Source: Methanobacterium sp. UBA375
GTDB taxonomy: Archaea; Methanobacteriota; Methanobacteria; Methanobacteriales; Methanobacteriaceae
DNA length: 31,791 nucleotides
NCBI GenBank assembly: GCA_002495625.1
Contig: DAGC01000007.1
Location: forward strand, 119,808 to 151,598
Direction: 5' to 3'
The position numbers and the translations under genes are program-made. The notes beneath the pieces are model-generated. The model did no database searches. It saw only the letters and a list, made by a program, of their open reading frames with translations, and was not told the DNA's origin. Shown one piece after another: positions 1-8,352 of the stretch; the first letter of the stretch is position 1; each line of letters begins with the position of its first letter.

Positions 1-1
1 A

Positions 2-2782
2 CTTATTAATAATGGTGGAGGAACATCAGATGCAACACATAACTGGTGGGGCCATAATAGCGCTCCAACCCAAGGGTCTACCGACGGAAAAGATTATTAT
101 AATAACGGAGTGTCATGTCCTATAGAACCATGGTTACTTCAAAATGCAAATGCCTATATAATAGCTAATGAAAACACCCAACTGCTATTTACAACCATAC
201 AAGAAGCAATAAACGATTCCACAACTTCTCCCGGCGACACTATACTACTAAACAATAGAACTTATAATGAAAATATCATTATCAATAAAAAAATTAACGT
301 AAAAGCAGATGATGATGCAAACCCATCCATAATAGGCACAATAACAATTAATTCTGGCGGAAGCGGCACAAAAATACAAGGATTAACAATAAATGGTAAC
401 ATCAATTTAAATGCCAATAATTGTACTATAATAGATAATATTATAATTGGAAATGGAACTTCTGGAATTATCGCTTCTAATTCAATTAATAACAAAATAG
501 CATATAATGACATTACCAGCAATGGTTTTAATGGAATCCAAAGTAATTCTAGTTCTAATAATATTAGTTATAATACTATTCATGGTTGTATAACTGGAAT
601 TTATTCAGAAAACTCAAATAACACCATAATAGGTAATAATATCATCAATAATTATAATGGAATTTGTACTTATAATTCTACAGATACAATCCATTTCAAC
701 AGAATAACAGAGAATACATACGGACTTAAAAATGAAATAGGCACAATAAATGCAAATAATAACTGGTGGGGCACTAATAATCCAACTAGTCCTGGTGACA
801 TTTGGGTCGTAAGTGGAAGTGTTGACCATACTAAATGGCTAGTTTTAACCATAAATGCTTCACCAACCAATTCGGGTGGGAATTCAAGTGTAACAGCAGA
901 TTTAACCCACAATAACCAGGGTGAAGATACATCATCACAAGCTTCGATACCAGATGGAGTGCCGATAAACTTTATTACAAATAATGGAACCATTATTAGT
1001 CAAGCTTATACTCTTGGTGGCCGTGCTTCCACTATTTTAAATTTAAATACCATACAACCTAATAACGTTACAGTTTCCACATCACTTGACAATCAAACTG
1101 TCTCCACAACTAGATTTATAACCACAGGAGTAGCAGTATTGAATATTACCAGTACAGCTATAGACAATTCCACAAGCCAAACATTAAATATCACATACAA
1201 TATCCCATTAAATGAATCTGTAACTTGGCTTAGTATTGTCTGGATACCAACAACAATCAATGGAATAACAAACCCAGCAGAAGAATTACAAGTAATTGTA
1301 AACGGAAACATTGTACTAGACAAACTCATCTATAATAATAATGGACTCAACACAGATACTTTAACATTTAACTTAGTATATCCTGGATTTTCTGGATTTA
1401 ACATCACATTTACAGACCCCGATGATTCTAGCATGAAGACTTTAAATTTCCCAGGAAATAATATTAATAAAACAAGCACAATCGTGTATAATGGTACTCC
1501 TTATGAAGGTGTGCATAGCTTTGCAATAGCCACAACAAAAATATCAACGGAGTTATTTAATCACTGGTTAAATAAATCTTCACTTTACCAGTCCCCTGGT
1601 GGTTTAAGCGATGCTTATGCTACTTTTATGACATCTTTAATGGTGGAATATGCCAATGATGTAATGGCAGAAAGTGTATCATCTGATTTAAATATTACAT
1701 GGAGTCGTACACGTCCTGTTGTAGTTTCTACGCATCAAGATGCAAAAGAAGTATACCTAACCCTAGATACTGATCACACTATGGGAATGACAGCTGTTGG
1801 CACATCTGATGAGTTATGGATCTTTAATTACCTTACCTCTTCATCAATATCATTTATTGAATACATCGTAATGAATAGTGTGACAAATTCATCTTATCAG
1901 TATTTTGGTGTTGATGATGCATTTGGCTCTGTACTTGTAGATATGCTCGGAATTTATGAAGTTAACAACGAGTCATTAAAATCATACTTACAAGACAATT
2001 ATCTTATAATAAAATCAGAAAATAACTATAATTATATAGTTATAGATCTTAAAACCGGTATTGTAAGGGATATAAACACTATTAGCAATTTTTGCGGGTC
2101 AACTATAACATATGAAGTACAGCCTATCATATGCTTTAATTCATACGGTGATCCTAATATTGGTTATCCAGTCTCTTGGTTTGGCGATCCGTGGGAAAGA
2201 TTTACGGAAACTTTCGGATGGGATGGAAAAGGAAAAATTTTCTTAACATCAGGGGGATATGCCAATCCATACATCGATCAAATTGGTGCATTGGGTACAT
2301 TAAAAGTCACAGGTACAAAAGGTAGTACTACTTTTAATGGAAACCCCTCTGAAGAATGGGTTTGGGGACCAGCATTAGATATAACTGGATTGTTTGAACC
2401 AATACCGGATAATACGATAAGTCTTACACTAACTCCGCCTGATAACGATACTTTAATAGGTCAAACTTATGGATTATCTAGTTTATGGCTAGTACAAGCA
2501 ACCCCTGAACTACCAAATCTACCCATAAACATGACAAGTATAGACGACATAATAAATCCAGAGGACGAATATACTCCAGAAGAAGAACAATATGATCTTA
2601 TCCACGCTGCATTAGATTTTATTGGAGCCGGCGTATATTATAATAGGGCAATTAATGTTGAAGATGAAACTATAGGTATAACGGAAGAAGGAAAAAATAT
2701 TAAAATGTCGAACAAAGCCGTAGATTCGTTTGGTAAGGGATTGGATAAAGTTATAGGTGCTTTATTTGGCACAAGGAGTTGA
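2..2782 (+). CDS. Adhesin-like surface protein, beta-helix plus Ig-like domain (5' partial)
   Basis: The reading frame is open to the left edge and already encodes beta-helix sequence there (an NWWG motif near 41-52), so the gene starts outside the window; the internal GTG at 110 is not a believable start. Up to about 830 the protein is Asn/Ile/Gly-rich with short repeats (NNTIIGN, NISYNTI) and a second NWWG motif near 761-772, typical of right-handed parallel beta-helix proteins of Methanobacteriales. From about 840 to 1120 follows an invasin-like (Big_1-type) Ig domain with the pattern IPDGVPINF...GTI...ASTILNL...TVSTSLDNQTVSTT. The remaining ~550 residues are an unnamed module shared with the paralogue at 4373-6304 (TWLSI.WIP, FAIATTK, TWSRTRP, MGMTAVG, DLKTGIVRDINTI). 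Many N-x-S/T sequons suit a glycosylated secreted protein. The C-terminus is hydrophilic with no membrane anchor, unlike the paralogue. Role in attachment or envelope structure is inference. Confidence 0.85.
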   Translation, partial: LINNGGGTSDATHNWWGHNSAPTQGSTDGKDYYNNGVSCPIEPWLLQNANAYIIANENTQLLFTTIQEAINDSTTSPGDTILLNNRTYNENIIINKKINVKADDDANPSIIGTITINSGGSGTKIQGLTINGNINLNANNCTIIDNIIIGNGTSGIIASNSINNKIAYNDITSNGFNGIQSNSSSNNISYNTIHGCITGIYSENSNNTIIGNNIINNYNGICTYNSTDTIHFNRITENTYGLKNEIGTINANNNWWGTNNPTSPGDIWVVSGSVDHTKWLVLTINASPTNSGGNSSVTADLTHNNQGEDTSSQASIPDGVPINFITNNGTIISQAYTLGGRASTILNLNTIQPNNVTVSTSLDNQTVSTTRFITTGVAVLNITSTAIDNSTSQTLNITYNIPLNESVTWLSIVWIPTTINGITNPAEELQVIVNGNIVLDKLIYNNNGLNTDTLTFNLVYPGFSGFNITFTDPDDSSMKTLNFPGNNINKTSTIVYNGTPYEGVHSFAIATTKISTELFNHWLNKSSLYQSPGGLSDAYATFMTSLMVEYANDVMAESVSSDLNITWSRTRPVVVSTHQDAKEVYLTLDTDHTMGMTAVGTSDELWIFNYLTSSSISFIEYIVMNSVTNSSYQYFGVDDAFGSVLVDMLGIYEVNNESLKSYLQDNYLIIKSENNYNYIVIDLKTGIVRDINTISNFCGSTITYEVQPIICFNSYGDPNIGYPVSWFGDPWERFTETFGWDGKGKIFLTSGGYANPYIDQIGALGTLKVTGTKGSTTFNGNPSEEWVWGPALDITGLFEPIPDNTISLTLTPPDNDTLIGQTYGLSSLWLVQATPELPNLPINMTSIDDIINPEDEYTPEEEQYDLIHAALDFIGAGVYYNRAINVEDETIGITEEGKNIKMSNKAVDSFGKGLDKVIGALFGTRS

Positions 2783-2786
2783 GAAT

Positions 2787-3146
2787 ATGATCAATTGGAA
2801 ATTTGTAATTATTGGGGTGGTTTTGCTCCTAATACTTGGAATATTGTTTAAAATAGTGATTGGTGGTATTTTACTTGGTGTTTTAATTTCCTGTGTTGTT
2901 GTGGGGTATCTAGTAAATAAAGGATATAAAAATGGGGCTAAAAATGGGTTAATAACAGGATTCATCGGTGAATTAATATATGGAAGTTTATTTGTTTTAT
3001 TTATTGCTACACCACTTTCAATGAAAACAGTTCTAATATCATTAGGTTTGGGTTTTTTCAGTGGCATTGGTGGTGCAGTTTTGGGTTTAATTGGTGGAAT
3101 TATTGGCTCTTTGATAAGAACGAAATTTAATCCTTCAAATTTTTGA
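2787..3146 (+). CDS. DUF5518-like small membrane protein
   Basis: A 119-residue, strongly hydrophobic Gly/Ile/Leu-rich protein with about four membrane segments. The central GYLVNKGYKNGAKNGLITG stretch and the C-terminal GG(x)GSLI stretch look like the DUF5518 family common in methanogens and haloarchaea; function unknown. I take the ATG at 2787, which has AAGGAG at 2773-2778 with 8 bases of spacing; the in-frame GTG at 2757 lies inside the upstream gene and has no comparable site. The ribosome binding site sits in the last codons of the adhesin gene (stop 2780-2782), so the two may be translationally coupled. The family assignment is from motif memory, not a search. Confidence 0.7.
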   Translation: MINWKFVIIGVVLLLILGILFKIVIGGILLGVLISCVVVGYLVNKGYKNGAKNGLITGFIGELIYGSLFVLFIATPLSMKTVLISLGLGFFSGIGGAVLGLIGGIIGSLIRTKFNPSNF

Positions 3147-3375
3147 TATTTCAGGAAGTTTTATCATAGTAAGAATATAAGAATAGTTTGGTGCAAAGGC
3201 ACACTCACAGTTACAAATATGGGTAATATTCGTTAAAATTTAAACCATTGGTACAATTTTTTTGCAATTTTATATGCTTTTGGTGGGTGTATTGGTTCAT
3301 TTATTAAGGAATAAACGGGATTTTGGTGTGTGTTTTTCTGAAAAGGGTGTGTTGAAATAGAAATAGTAGATAGGG
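3147..3375. other. AT-rich intergenic gap with possible DUF5518 remnant
   Basis: No intact gene is seen. Around 3264-3314 a short frame reads AILYAFGGCIGSFIKE followed by a stop, resembling the C-terminal GGIIGSLIR end of the DUF5518-like protein just upstream. It may be the last trace of a second copy, but it is too short to be sure. Confidence 0.25.
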
Positions 3376-4069
3376 ATGTATGTTCTTGTAATAGGTCTGG
3401 TTGGGATATCTTTAATTTGTGTTTCTATATTATTCGATATTATTTTGATTTGTTCTTTAATTTTTGGGTTAATCATTGGTTATTTGATGTTTAGGTTTAG
3501 AAATGGAGTTTTAAAAAATTTATTGTTGGGTTTTGTCTGTGGGTTAATAGTTGGAATTTTCTGTTATTTTAGTATTTTCATCATATCCGGAACATTCTCT
3601 ATTCATTATTCATATATTATTACACTTATTTTTGTATTTGCATTAATTGGAGGTGTAGGGAGTGTTTTAGGTGTATTGATAAAATATTTGAGATTCGACT
3701 CTGATAATTGTTTAATATGGCTTGAGGAGGGTGATGTTTTGTTTGATGCTGGGAAATTTGATGATGCAATTAATTTTTATGATAAAGCATTGGAGAAAGA
3801 TCTTGGAAATATCGATGCATTGGAGGGCATTGCTGATGCCTTTAGAGAACTTGGAAACTACAAAGGAGCATTGGAGTGTTAATGATGAAGCTCTGGATAT
3901 TGACAATGAAGATGCAGAGCTATGGTTTAATAGGGGAGAAGTATTGAAAGAACTTAAAAGATATGATGATTCATTAGATTCATTTAACAAGGCTTTAAAT
4001 GCTAGAACCAGACTGTGAATCAGCTCAAAAATGAAAAAAGAACTCACACAAATAAGAGAAGTAATATAA
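3376..4069 (+). pseudogene. Membrane-anchored TPR protein, broken by about three frameshifts
   Basis: The first frame (3376-3882) encodes four hydrophobic segments followed by tetratricopeptide repeats (WLEEGDVLFDAGKFDDAINF, then ALEGIADAFRELGNYKGALEC) and stops inside a repeat. The next frame continues the repeat (DEALDIDNEDAELWFNRGEV, then LKELKRYDDSLDSFNKAL). Removing one A at about 3881 restores C-Y-D-E-A-L, the expected helix junction. Near 4001 one extra base again breaks the frame: the shifted reading gives LEPDCESAQ, the normal TPR ending. Near 4026-4031 a base is missing in an A run, after which MKKELTQIREVI runs to TAA at 4067-4069. Three independent lesions, two outside long homopolymers, argue for real decay more than sequencing error. 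Function of the intact ancestor is unknown; membrane TPR proteins usually act as scaffolds. Confidence 0.75.
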
Positions 4070-4123
4070 AGATATTCCCCATTCCTTGTTGTCGGTTTAA
4101 ATGTTTTTTGAGACAACAACTGT

Positions 4124-4372
4124 GGTGAATCTTAATGTAGGATGGCAAAACAACTTCCTAGTTTAGCAATCCATGTATAAAATATACAGTAACTTTCAAG
4201 TGGGAAGGGAAGGTATAAATTTTCTTAACAAGTTCTATGTAGTAATCCATATCTTGAAGAATTGCTGTACTTGGTGCATTTAAAGTCAAAGGTACAAAAG
4301 GTATACTACTTTAATGGAAACCCCTCTGAGAGGGGTTTGGGGACCAGCATTAAATTTAAGTGGATTGTTTAA
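4124..4372 (+). pseudogene. Decayed 3' fragment of an adhesin-like gene
   Basis: This stretch aligns at DNA level with 2147-2408 of the upstream adhesin gene: GGTGAATCTTAATGTAG against GGTGATCCTAATATTGG, then ATTTTCTTAACA, TTGGTGCATT, TCAAAGGTACAAAAGGTA, AATGGAAACCCCTCTGA and GGACCAGCATTA. Many small indels put it in all frames, so it cannot be translated. It is what remains of the C-terminal part of another paralogue. It contains a perfect 10-bp-arm palindrome at 4318-4338 that is imperfect in the intact copy. The fragment ends near 4372-4382, where sequence matching the middle (Ig-like domain) of the adhesin begins. Confidence 0.75.
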
Positions 4373-6304
4373 ACCAATCCTGATGGTATACCCGTTAATT
4401 TCACAACTAACTTTGGAAACATAATCAGTTCAAGTTACACAATTAAAGGCAAAGCAACAACTATCTTAAATCTGGGCAGCACACAAAATGCAACAGTTAC
4501 AGCTGAAGCATCGGCTGATCATCAATCTGCTTCTACAACAGGACTTATAGCAACTGGAACAGCAGTGTTAAACATTATAAGTACAGCCATAGACAATTCT
4601 ACTGGCCAGCCACTTAACATCACTTATAACATTCCATTAAATAGCTCTGTTACTTGGCTTAGTGTTATTTGGATCCCTACGGGCATGTTTTCTGATGAAT
4701 TAAAAATAATAGTAGATGAAACAGTAGTAGAGGATAAATTTTTTCATAATTTAGCTTACATAACATGGATGAACAGTTATTCACCATCAGTATTTGATGC
4801 TATTTTGGATACTAATTTACAATTTGGTAATGGAAATGTATTAACAGCATTCTGGAATAATCTGGCGACAACATACAATCTAAATGCCACAGAACTTTCA
4901 TTTGTTCAAAATCATCGTCTTGATTTCATAGACAACATGATATTCAACATTGAATATCCTGGTATATCTGGATTAAATCTGACTGTAACAGATCCAGAAA
5001 GTAATATTGTGACAAATTTAAACTTCCCTGGAAATGTTATCCACAGAACAAGCCAAATTATATATGGTGGTTCTCCATATGAAGGTTTAAAGAGTTTTGC
5101 GATTGCCACCACTAAAGTAACCAATGATGTAGTAAATTACTGGTGGAGTCAATACTCTCTTTATCAATCTCCTGATTATGCTGCCTTTGTTGCGTTTTAT
5201 ACAGCTTTATTGGTAGAATATTCTCATGATCAAATAGGAGATAATATTGCAGCCGATTTAAATGTCACATGGGCCCGCACCAGTCCCATTATAGTCTCTT
5301 TTGGTGATGACTTTTTTGAAACATATCTGACTTTGGAAAGTGATCATAGCATGGGAATGACCGTTGTAGGCACGCCCGAAAATGTAAGAGAATTTAATTT
5401 TGTCACTTCTAGTAATATTTCAGTAATAGAATTTGTTATAATGAACAGTATGAGAGACTATTTATATCTGTCTTCTCCTAATGTTAATTTTAGTTCTGTG
5501 ATGGTGGATCTGGTCAATGATTATTTATTTGATCCCGAGTCTTTAGACATTTCTGTGCAGAATGGCTTCATCATAATTAGTTCTGAATTCAATAATGGTA
5601 TGTTTATAGTGATCGACCTTGAAACTGGTATTGTAAGGGATATAAACACAATTAACAATTTCTGTGGTGTAAACCTTATTGTGGATCTTAAAGCCATTGC
5701 TCACTTTACGCCAAATGGGCCAACTAGTATTTTTGGGCATCAGCTTGTTTATGGGCCGGTTGATCTCTATTGGGATGGTTTAGCAGATAAGGTTTATATT
5801 GCTAACGGTTACTGGTTCTATGGTAATCATGACCCTATAAATGACCAGATATGGGCTGCGGGCGAATTTGTTTTATTGGTGAATGGTATTGAAGTTTATA
5901 CTTTTGGTGATTCTGATGGAGGTGTAGTTTACCACGACGACATAGATATTACTAGCTTCTTACATATAGGAGTTAATACCATCACAGTCGTTATCAATAG
6001 TTCTGGCGATACAATAGGTAATTCATGGCTATGGGCAATCGCACACTATTACCTTAACATAGAAAAGAAACCTCCACTGACGTTCCCAATTCCGGCACCT
6101 GATGCTCTTCCAGTTCCATACCCATGGGATATGTCCAGTCCACCATTCAATGATCCTTCAAAGGCCCCATTAGAATTAAATGATATTGATGACATCTTTA
6201 AAGAATATAATGTACCATCTCCGGAAGAAGTTGCCGTGGCAGCCGGTATAGTAGGTATTACTATAGCAGGAATAATTTTAGGTAGTATGGGAGTAGCAGC
6301 ATAA
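4373..6304 (+). pseudogene. Adhesin-like protein, N-terminally truncated paralogue
   Basis: The frame opens after a TAA at 4370-4372 and runs to 6304. Its beginning, NPDGIPVNFTTNFGNIIS, corresponds to the middle of the Ig-like domain of the first adhesin (IPDGVPINFITNNGTIIS). The signal peptide, beta-helix and first half of the Ig domain are absent. The first usable codons are a GTG at 4565 without a ribosome binding site and an ATG near 4687 deep inside the homologous module, so translation is doubtful. The rest (TWLSVIWIP, FAIATTK, TWARTSP, MGMTVVG, DLETGIVRDINTI) matches the first adhesin closely and is uninterrupted. The C-terminus differs: a Pro-rich linker (about 6065-6170) and a final hydrophobic helix (VAAGIVGITIAGIILGSMG) that could anchor it in the membrane. 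The uninterrupted frame suggests recent truncation, or expression as a short protein from an unrecognised start. Confidence 0.7.
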
Positions 6305-6366
6305 ACCTCTTCAGATAAAGCTATATTTGAGTAAATTTAAACACTGTTTGGCTAGGGGTGGTTTTA

Positions 6367-6717
6367 ATGAAGACAGGGTCAAAAATAATTATAATTGGTT
6401 GTATTCTTATAATTACAGGATTACCATTATTTTTGTTATATGGTAAATTGTTACCTCACATATTTCTTGTGTTGATGGGGATTTTCTGGATTGTATGGGG
6501 TTTATTTAAGAACAAAGGTTATTTTAATAAAACTTATTATATGGCTATTTTTGGCTTAATTGCGTTATGGGGATTAATGTTACTTTATATCTTTTTATTT
6601 AGAAATAATGAATATTTAAGAAGTATTTATATATTTTATATTCTAGTTGGACTTTTTATATTTCTCTTGATCCGTTTTGGTGTATTTTATATTCGTAGAT
6701 ATAAAGAGCTTAATTAA
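6367..6717 (+). CDS. Small integral membrane protein, unknown
   Basis: A 116-residue protein with about four hydrophobic helices separated by short basic loops (KNKGYFNKTYY; RNNEYLRS; C-terminal RRYKELN). I take the ATG at 6367, because AGGGGTGG at 6354-6361 sits just ahead of it; the in-frame GTG at 6358 lies inside that site. I recognise no family. It follows the truncated adhesin by 62 bases in the same AT-rich block, so its neighbours say little about its job. Confidence 0.6.
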   Translation: MKTGSKIIIIGCILIITGLPLFLLYGKLLPHIFLVLMGIFWIVWGLFKNKGYFNKTYYMAIFGLIALWGLMLLYIFLFRNNEYLRSIYIFYILVGLFIFLLIRFGVFYIRRYKELN

Positions 6718-7148
6718 TAAGAAGCTGAAATTTTTATGGAAATATATAACATCATTATAACTACCTGTCATTCATGGTGTGGCAATAGCAATATACGTCA
6801 TTTCTGCAGTTATCGGTAGTTACATGGCAATATTAGTAGCTAAGCATCAAAAAAACACATTAAACATTAAATATAGTAGTCGTCATGGAAAACTTAACAT
6901 GAAATAATATCTGACAGTTATAAAAAAGGATGTAGAACTGTCAATTCTTAAAATAAGAATATCAGGACAGTATTCGAAAAAACTGTTAATGCTAAATTTT
7001 TAATGTCGCACACTATAATTTGTCACTGGTCGAATATACCATCACCAAAAAATAAGTTCTTAATTAATTCTAAAGAACAATATATTCAAATTAGGACGGG
7101 TATTACGTATTGAATTGATTTAAAAATGGGAATAGGATCGATGATTTT
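6718..7148. other. Intergenic region with a gene remnant and clustered inverted repeats
   Basis: No complete gene. From 6761 to 6907 an open frame with no good start encodes a hydrophobic stretch and the peptide VIGSYMAILVAKHQK, ending in TAA. A close relative of this peptide (VIGSYLAITVAKKHLK) lies at about 8208-8309 on the other side of the DUF4013 gene. Between 6912 and 6986 there are three consecutive inverted repeats (listed separately). The last ~150 bases are AT-rich and should hold the promoter of the DUF4013 gene; a GTTCTT / AAGAAC inverted repeat at 7056-7078 lies there. Confidence 0.5.
6912..6986. repeat. Cluster of three inverted repeats
   Basis: TGACAGTT (6912-6919) pairs with AACTGTCA (6936-6943); ATTCTTA (6944-6950) pairs with TAAGAAT (6954-6960); ACAGT (6967-6971) pairs with ACTGT (6982-6986). 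They directly follow the stop of the remnant frame at 6905-6907. Four GACAGT/ACTGTC-like half-sites fall in 75 bases. They could be transcript hairpins (terminator or small RNA) or protein-binding sites. Confidence 0.45.
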
Positions 7149-8117
7149 ATGAGTATTAGGGGGATAATAATTGATTCTTTGAGTTATCCCTTTTCTAATT
7201 GGATGAGATTTTTGTTTTTGGGAATCGTTGTATTGATTAGTTTCTCACAATATACTGTTTTATATTTGGTTAAGATAAATTTTCTGTTATTTATTTGTTT
7301 AGATATTATTGGATTCTTATTTGTAGGATCATTTGCAAGGGGATACTTATTTAAAATTATAAATAAGTCCTTAACGGGTATTAATGAGCTTCCTGGATTT
7401 AATGATTGGATTAATATATTTATTGATGGCATAAAAGTGCTTATAGTTAATATTATTTATTTATTTCCTTTTATTTTGATTACTCTTTCATTATTATCTT
7501 CTGGAACAGATTTAAGAATTATATTAACCAGTTTACCTGATTTAAATTTAGATCTATTATACGTTGGTTTTACTCATTTTATTCCCGTAATAATTGCATT
7601 TTTATATCTGATATTGATTATTCCAGTAATATTGATGTCAATTGCCAATATGGCTTATAATGATGGCAAACTGAGTGAAGCTTTTAAATTTGGGGAAATA
7701 TTTGTTAATGTCTCAAAATTATCCTGGGACGGGATCACATGGTATGGGCTGGCTTTTTACGGTGAGGTCCCGATTATTATAGGATTCTTTATATTCGATG
7801 AAATTCTTGAAAGAATCTATAGTGTAGGATGGAAAAAGCTCATAATGTGGTATTTTGCAACAGGCATCATTGCTTTAATCTTAATTTTTGGCGGATACTT
7901 TGTGGCTAATATCACTTCAAATTTAATCTTGAACGGATTGGAGTTATTTTCGCTTTCAAATTACAATATTTTACGAATTCTAATACTATCATTAGTTTTA
8001 CTTCCATATCTCTTTATATTTCTTTCAAGATCAACCGCGTTAATCTATAATTCTGCAATTAAGAGTTATTGGGGCAGCGAAAGCTACACAAGCAACTACA
8101 AATTACAGCAAGAATAA
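7149..8117 (+). CDS. DUF4013 family membrane protein
   Basis: A 322-residue polytopic membrane protein with about six to eight hydrophobic helices. The block GYLFKIINKS...GINELPGFNDWINIFIDGIKVL followed by a helix is the hallmark of DUF4013, a family abundant in Methanobacteriales with no known function. The N-terminal SYPFSNWMRFLFLG also fits. The ATG at 7149 has no strong ribosome binding site (AGGATC about ten bases upstream is the best candidate). The gene stands alone between two intergenic regions that carry the same short remnant, suggesting duplication or insertion history. Base composition is as AT-rich as the rest of the first 8 kb. Confidence 0.7.
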   Translation: MSIRGIIIDSLSYPFSNWMRFLFLGIVVLISFSQYTVLYLVKINFLLFICLDIIGFLFVGSFARGYLFKIINKSLTGINELPGFNDWINIFIDGIKVLIVNIIYLFPFILITLSLLSSGTDLRIILTSLPDLNLDLLYVGFTHFIPVIIAFLYLILIIPVILMSIANMAYNDGKLSEAFKFGEIFVNVSKLSWDGITWYGLAFYGEVPIIIGFFIFDEILERIYSVGWKKLIMWYFATGIIALILIFGGYFVANITSNLILNGLELFSLSNYNILRILILSLVLLPYLFIFLSRSTALIYNSAIKSYWGSESYTSNYKLQQE

Positions 8118-8207
8118 TCTCCTTAATTCAAAGAATCTATAGCATAAAAATCAAAAGATTTGCTTTAAAAGAGTTTTGATACCCTATCAAACCTATCTGA
8201 CCTTAAT

Positions 8208-8309
8208 GTGATCGTAATAGGCAGTTACTTGGCAATAACAGTAGCTAAAAAACATCTGAAAATACAGCAATCATTAAATGATTCCGTGAAGATACAGGGA
8301 AAAAAATAA
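8208..8309 (+). pseudogene. Remnant peptide VIGSYLAITVAKK, second copy
   Basis: This frame ends in TAA at 8307-8309 and encodes VIGSYLAITVAKKHLKIQQ, nearly the same as VIGSYMAILVAKHQK at 6809-6853. The DNA is also alike (GGCAGTTACTTGGCAATAACAG against GGTAGTTACATGGCAATATTAG). No good start is seen, and the frame to its left does not read as a protein I recognise. It looks like the C-terminal end of a small membrane protein (hydrophobic helix, then basic tail) that has been lost at both places. Confidence 0.4.
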
Positions 8310-8317
8310 GTCTGTGT

Positions 8318-8339
8318 TCATATCAAATAGATGATATGA
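8318..8339. promoter_or_regulatory. Inverted repeat abutting the protease ribosome binding site
   Basis: TCATATCA (8318-8325) and TGATATGA (8332-8339) are perfect 8-base arms around AATAGA. The right arm touches the GAGGAGAG ribosome binding site (8338-8345) of the gene starting at 8353. It could be an operator or an mRNA hairpin that affects translation start. The 13-mer ATATCAAATAGAT across its left arm and loop (8320-8332) occurs again at 9694-9706 ahead of the dUTPase gene. Confidence 0.45.
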
Positions 8340-8352
8340 GGAGAGTTAAACC

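Noticed and set aside
110..112. GTG as start of the first adhesin
   Set aside because: The frame continues upstream to the window edge with beta-helix sequence including an NWWG motif, so this is an internal codon.
1..8300. Insertion sequence or transposon as cause of the AT-rich block
   Set aside because: No transposase or integrase motif, no matching terminal inverted repeats and no tRNA-type attachment site were seen.
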